A stretch of 64,000 nucleotides of DNA from Sulfomarinibacter sp963741385 (lineage in GTDB: Bacteria; Acidobacteriota; Thermoanaerobaculia; Thermoanaerobaculales; Sulfomarinibacteraceae), in the NCBI GenBank assembly GCA_963741385.1, contig CAVUHO010000008.1:186001-250000 (forward strand), written 5' to 3'. The notes under the pieces were generated by a model. The model was not told the origin of the DNA and did not search any database. It saw only the letters and a list, made by a program, of their open reading frames with translations. A program made the translations under genes and the position numbers. This document shows, in pieces, positions 61,121 to 64,000 of the stretch (the stretch's first letter is position 1; each line of letters begins with the position of its first letter).

Positions 61121-61307
61121 GGGCTTGAGGCTTGAGGCTTGAGATCCGAGCTGCGTCGAAGAAACCCCAAGCCCCAAACCGTAGACGATCTTCTGACACC
61201 TCGTTGGTGGTCGACCTTTTGTTCGTTTGTTCAACAGTAAGTTTAAGTTATCTCTTCATGGATACTTAGCCGTGGCATACTGAGCCCTGTCGAAGGGAGG
61301 GTGTCGA
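61121..61307. repeat. Intergenic region with GGCTTGA tandem repeat
   Basis: 61122-61143 holds three GGCTTGA copies, again a 7-bp unit placed just after a stop codon. The rest of the gap is more AT-rich than its surroundings but shows no gene or clear promoter. Confidence 0.7.
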
Positions 61308-62594
61308 GTGGTCAGACGCATGACGATCCCCGTTCTGGTGTTGTTGTTGAATGCCTGGGCTGCTGTGGGCGAGGAGCCCCAGAGCGTCTTGCAACGGGTC
61401 GAGTCAGTCCAATTGGCGGCCATCGCCTCGTCCCCCGCGCTGCAGGCACGCCTCCACGATGCGGCATTCAGAGGGGCGGAGGCGAGGTCGGAGGCGGCTG
61501 CTGTCAACCCGTATGTGGAGTGGCAGAGCGAAGGCCTGGGATCGGACCGCACGCTCAACGCTCAGGACTCGCTCCGCATCGGAACTCCGTTCAACTTTTT
61601 CGGTCAGATGGGACCGGCCCACGACCTCGCCGTGACGACCGAGGGGGGCGTGGCCGTGATCCAGCGTGCGGCCGTTCGAGCGACGGCCGTCGAGGCCGTG
61701 CAACGGTGGCTCGATCTGGCGGCGGCGGTTGAACGGCTCGAAGTCAGGAAGGCGCGTTTGGACCGACTCGATACCGCGCTCTCCCTGCTCGAGGCGCGCC
61801 ACCAACTGGGGGAGGTTGCGGGCACCGAGGTCGCCCAGCTCGACCTCGAACACACTGACGCTTCGCTGCTGGTGGCGGCGGCCACAGCCGAGGTCGAGGT
61901 GCAGCGGCAGGCGGTCGCGGAGCTCTGCGGCCCCTCCTACCCGGACCCGTGGCCCGGCGATCTGGAGGCGCTTGCCGGGCTCTCGCGATCCCCTGCGTCG
62001 AGCGATGTTCACGTACAGGCGCTGGCGGCAGGGGTGCCGATGCAGCGCGCCGATACCGAGGCCGGTATCGAGGAGGCGAGGGCGCGGATGGCGGCGGCCA
62101 CGGCGTGGGGGCGCCCGATGATCGAGGCGGAGTGGGAGCACTTCCCCGACCTTGGCCCGATCCCGGGGTATGACGCATGGGGCTTTCGCATCGCGGTGCC
62201 GCTGCCCCTGGGGAGCGTGGGGGCCCGCCACCGGGCTGCTGCAAAGGAGCGTACGGCAGCGGCTATGGCATCCCGTCAGGCGGCGGGTCGTGAGACGTTG
62301 CGCCGCGCCGAGACCGCGCTTGCGGTGGCCGAGGGTGCAGAATCACGCCTCGCGACGGTCGCCTTGGCCGTCAAGTCGCTGCCCCGCATCGAAGAGTCTC
62401 TCTTCGCTCAGTTCCGGTTGGGAGTGCTCACCTATCTGGAATACGTCTACGGCACGGTGCGGCACGACGAGTTGTTGCTGACGGCGATCGACGCTCACGT
62501 CGATCTCCTTTCGGCTCGTTTGCAGTTGAGTTATCTGCTGGATGACCCGTCGATCTTCCCGACCGCGGCGTATTCGACGGAGGAGGAATCATGA
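61308..62594 (+). CDS. TolC family outer-membrane factor (CzcC/CusC-like)
   Basis: 428 residues; GTG at 61308 behind GGGAGG, ATG at 61320 as alternative. Signal peptide (IPVLVLLLNAWAAVGEE), then long coiled-coil helices such as LARAEATLHR-type repeats and ALAVAEGAESRLATVALAVKSLPRIEESLFAQFRLGVLTYLEYV. Forms the outer-membrane channel of the RND complex encoded next. Confidence 0.9.
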   Translation: MVRRMTIPVLVLLLNAWAAVGEEPQSVLQRVESVQLAAIASSPALQARLHDAAFRGAEARSEAAAVNPYVEWQSEGLGSDRTLNAQDSLRIGTPFNFFGQMGPAHDLAVTTEGGVAVIQRAAVRATAVEAVQRWLDLAAAVERLEVRKARLDRLDTALSLLEARHQLGEVAGTEVAQLDLEHTDASLLVAAATAEVEVQRQAVAELCGPSYPDPWPGDLEALAGLSRSPASSDVHVQALAAGVPMQRADTEAGIEEARARMAAATAWGRPMIEAEWEHFPDLGPIPGYDAWGFRIAVPLPLGSVGARHRAAAKERTAAAMASRQAAGRETLRRAETALAVAEGAESRLATVALAVKSLPRIEESLFAQFRLGVLTYLEYVYGTVRHDELLLTAIDAHVDLLSARLQLSYLLDDPSIFPTAAYSTEEES

Positions 62595-63703
62595 TCCGCT
62601 TTCTGGGAACCTGCATGCTGGTGGTGGCCGCATCCTCGGCCGGTGCCTCCGACGTCGTCCAACTGTCTGCCGAACAACGAACCCGGGCGGGGATCGAAGT
62701 GGCGGCCGTGACCCATGAAGATTTCGGCAGCCGTTTGCGAGCGGTCGGGATGGTCGTGAGGTCTCCGGGCTCGACCCTGGTGCTCAAGACGATCGCCGGC
62801 GGCCGGGTGGAGACTCTCGAGGTGGCACCGGGTGAACGGGTCGAGCCCGGCCAGACCGTGGTGACTCTCCACTCCCACGAAATGCTGACGATGCAGACCG
62901 AGTTGTTGCTGACGTTTGACCAGGTCAGGTTGGCCGAACGGCGTCTCGAGGCCGCCCGTGAGTTGCTGGCAATCGAGGGCATCAGCCGGATCGAGCTCGA
63001 GCGTCGGGAGCAGGAGCTGCTGTCGGCGAAGCTCCGCTACGGCACTCTTCGCGAGGAGCTTCTCGACCACGGGTTGCCCGAAGCCAGCCTCGAACGGGTG
63101 CTCGAAGACCAGAGCCTCGACCCCCACCTCCCGGTGACGTCGCCGATCGACGGTGTCGTGCTCGAGGTGTCAGTGCAGGAGCAGGAGTGGGTGCAGCCGT
63201 ACGCGCCGTTGATGGTGGTTGGCGATCCGGCCAGGGTCGAGCTCGAGCTGCAGCTGGTTCCAGAGCAGGCCGCAATGGTGACCGTCGGCGATTCGGTGGA
63301 GTTCGCGCCGGTCGGCAGGGCCGGAGAAACGCGCCGTGCGACGGTCATCACCCGGGTGCCGCAGATCGACCCGGCGACGCGGACCGTCCGCATCCGGGCC
63401 CGTATCGACGATGGGGCACCGTCCTGTTTCCCGGGCGCCTTTGTCGAGGCGACGGTGAGCCACGGCGCGGTGCGAAGGTCGCTGGCGGTCCCGAAATCCG
63501 CAGTGATCAGTCTTGGCGGTGGTGACGTGGTGTTCGTAGTCTCGGGTGCCGACGAGTTCACCGTTCGGCCTGTCGAATTGATTCAAGGCGACGGCGGCAG
63601 ATACGAGGTGGTTGAGGGTCTGGCCGCCGGGGAAGAGATCGCGGTGGCGGGAGTCTTCCTCTTGAAGTCCGCCCTGGTGAATTCCGAGGGCGGGGAGAGC
63701 TGA
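62591..63703 (+). CDS. RND periplasmic adaptor (CzcB/CusB-like membrane fusion protein)
   Basis: 370 residues; ATG overlaps the TolC-like stop by four bases. Signal peptide, barrel-sandwich halves (GGRVETLEVAPGERVEPGQTVVTLHS and SPIDGVVLEVSVQEQEWVQP), a helical hairpin between them (about 100-165) and a C-terminal beta-barrel with VPQIDPATRTVRIRARIDDG. Links the RND pump to the TolC-like channel. Confidence 0.92.
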   Translation: MIRFLGTCMLVVAASSAGASDVVQLSAEQRTRAGIEVAAVTHEDFGSRLRAVGMVVRSPGSTLVLKTIAGGRVETLEVAPGERVEPGQTVVTLHSHEMLTMQTELLLTFDQVRLAERRLEAARELLAIEGISRIELERREQELLSAKLRYGTLREELLDHGLPEASLERVLEDQSLDPHLPVTSPIDGVVLEVSVQEQEWVQPYAPLMVVGDPARVELELQLVPEQAAMVTVGDSVEFAPVGRAGETRRATVITRVPQIDPATRTVRIRARIDDGAPSCFPGAFVEATVSHGAVRRSLAVPKSAVISLGGGDVVFVVSGADEFTVRPVELIQGDGGRYEVVEGLAAGEEIAVAGVFLLKSALVNSEGGES

Positions 63704-63704
63704 A

Positions 63705-64000
63705 ATGCGCAACCTGGTCGAGCTTTCCCTGAGCCACCGTCTGGTGGTCGTGCTGTTGGCAGTCCTCTTGATCGCGGCGGGTTGGATGTCGTTCCGGACG
63801 CTGCCGATTGATGCCTTCCCTGATGTGACCAACATTCAGGTCACGGTGATCTCACAGGCCGCCACCCTTTCACCTCTCGAGATCGAGCAGCTCGTCACCT
63901 ACCCCATCGAGCAGGCGTGTACCGGCCTTCCGCATTCGACCGAGGTGCGCTCTCTTTCGAAATTCGGTCTCTCGATGGTCACCGTGGTGTTCGAGGACGG
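63705..64000 (+). CDS. Heavy-metal efflux RND permease CzcA/CusA-like (N-terminal part)
   Basis: 98 codons seen before the window ends. Helix 1 (VELSLSHRLVVVLLAVLLIAAGWMSFRTL) is followed by PIDAFPDVTNIQVTVISQA, the HAE1/HME start motif that is typical of the heavy-metal (HME) branch, and YPIEQACTGLP. Third gene of a czcCBA-order operon; the metal cannot be told without the missing helix 4 motif. Confidence 0.9.
   Translation, partial: MRNLVELSLSHRLVVVLLAVLLIAAGWMSFRTLPIDAFPDVTNIQVTVISQAATLSPLEIEQLVTYPIEQACTGLPHSTEVRSLSKFGLSMVTVVFED

Overview
The window is GC-rich chromosomal DNA from a Gram-negative bacterium. Signs are RND and TolC efflux parts, lipoprotein signals, a cbb3 oxidase and PEP carboxylase. 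The gene mix and the probable CcoN-CcoO fusion suggest Acidobacteriota or a similar uncultured lineage, but the phylum cannot be fixed from the sequence alone. No rRNA, tRNA or CRISPR array was seen.

Layout. 1-5.2 kb: end of an RND pump, yraN, queA (frameshifted), then ccoS and the copper ATPase ccoI on the minus strand. 5.3-22.1 kb: a chromosomal integron. It has an IntI-type integrase (5335-6348), about 26 attC sites and about 26 cassettes. The proximal attC sites are nearly identical 69-bp copies; those beyond 17.3 kb diverge. Cassettes carry mostly unknown small proteins, six toxin-antitoxin-like pairs (DUF4160/DUF2442, two HigBA, RelE/RHH, YoeB/Phd, BrnTA), a cupin, a 2H phosphoesterase-HAD fusion, a VIT1-type transporter and TrmO. 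The integrase points the same way as the cassettes and sits with its 3' end towards the array, the reverse of the usual arrangement. 22.1-26.3 kb: small metabolic and membrane genes without recognisable attC sites. 26.5-31.7 kb: ppc, a DUF1697 gene, a diguanylate cyclase and a SafE-like membrane protein.

32-40.7 kb: respiratory block on the minus strand (fixH, ccoG, ccoP, ccoQ, ccoNO, DUF3179 protein, ctaB), with ctaA divergent on the plus strand. ccoI and ccoS lie 26 kb away in the same orientation, as though an ordinary ccoNOQP-GHIS cluster had been split by the integron-bearing segment. 40.7-41.2 kb: a non-coding array of six perfect stem-loops. 41.2-50.6 kb: acyltransferase, aromatic amino acid decarboxylase, PEP-utilising-like protein, cytochrome lipoprotein, TrkA/TrkH potassium uptake and an MFS transporter. 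50.6-55 kb: FecR protein, sigma-54 response regulator and CHASE2 histidine kinase. 55-59.8 kb: a phenolic-lipid-type operon (type III PKS, methyltransferase, ACP, fatty acyl-AMP ligase, flavoprotein). 59.8-64 kb: glgC and a CzcCBA-like heavy-metal efflux operon cut by the window end.

Two features run through the whole window. Gene ends carry short tandem heptamers (ATTTCGG, AATTTTG and variants) next to REP-like palindromes of the type TTGTGGGGCAGCCGTCCCGG. Many otherwise intact genes (queA, ccoN, trkA, trkH, MFS, sigma-54 regulator, FAAL, DUF1697, brnT) are broken by single-base frameshifts, which points to assembly indels at least as much as to gene decay.
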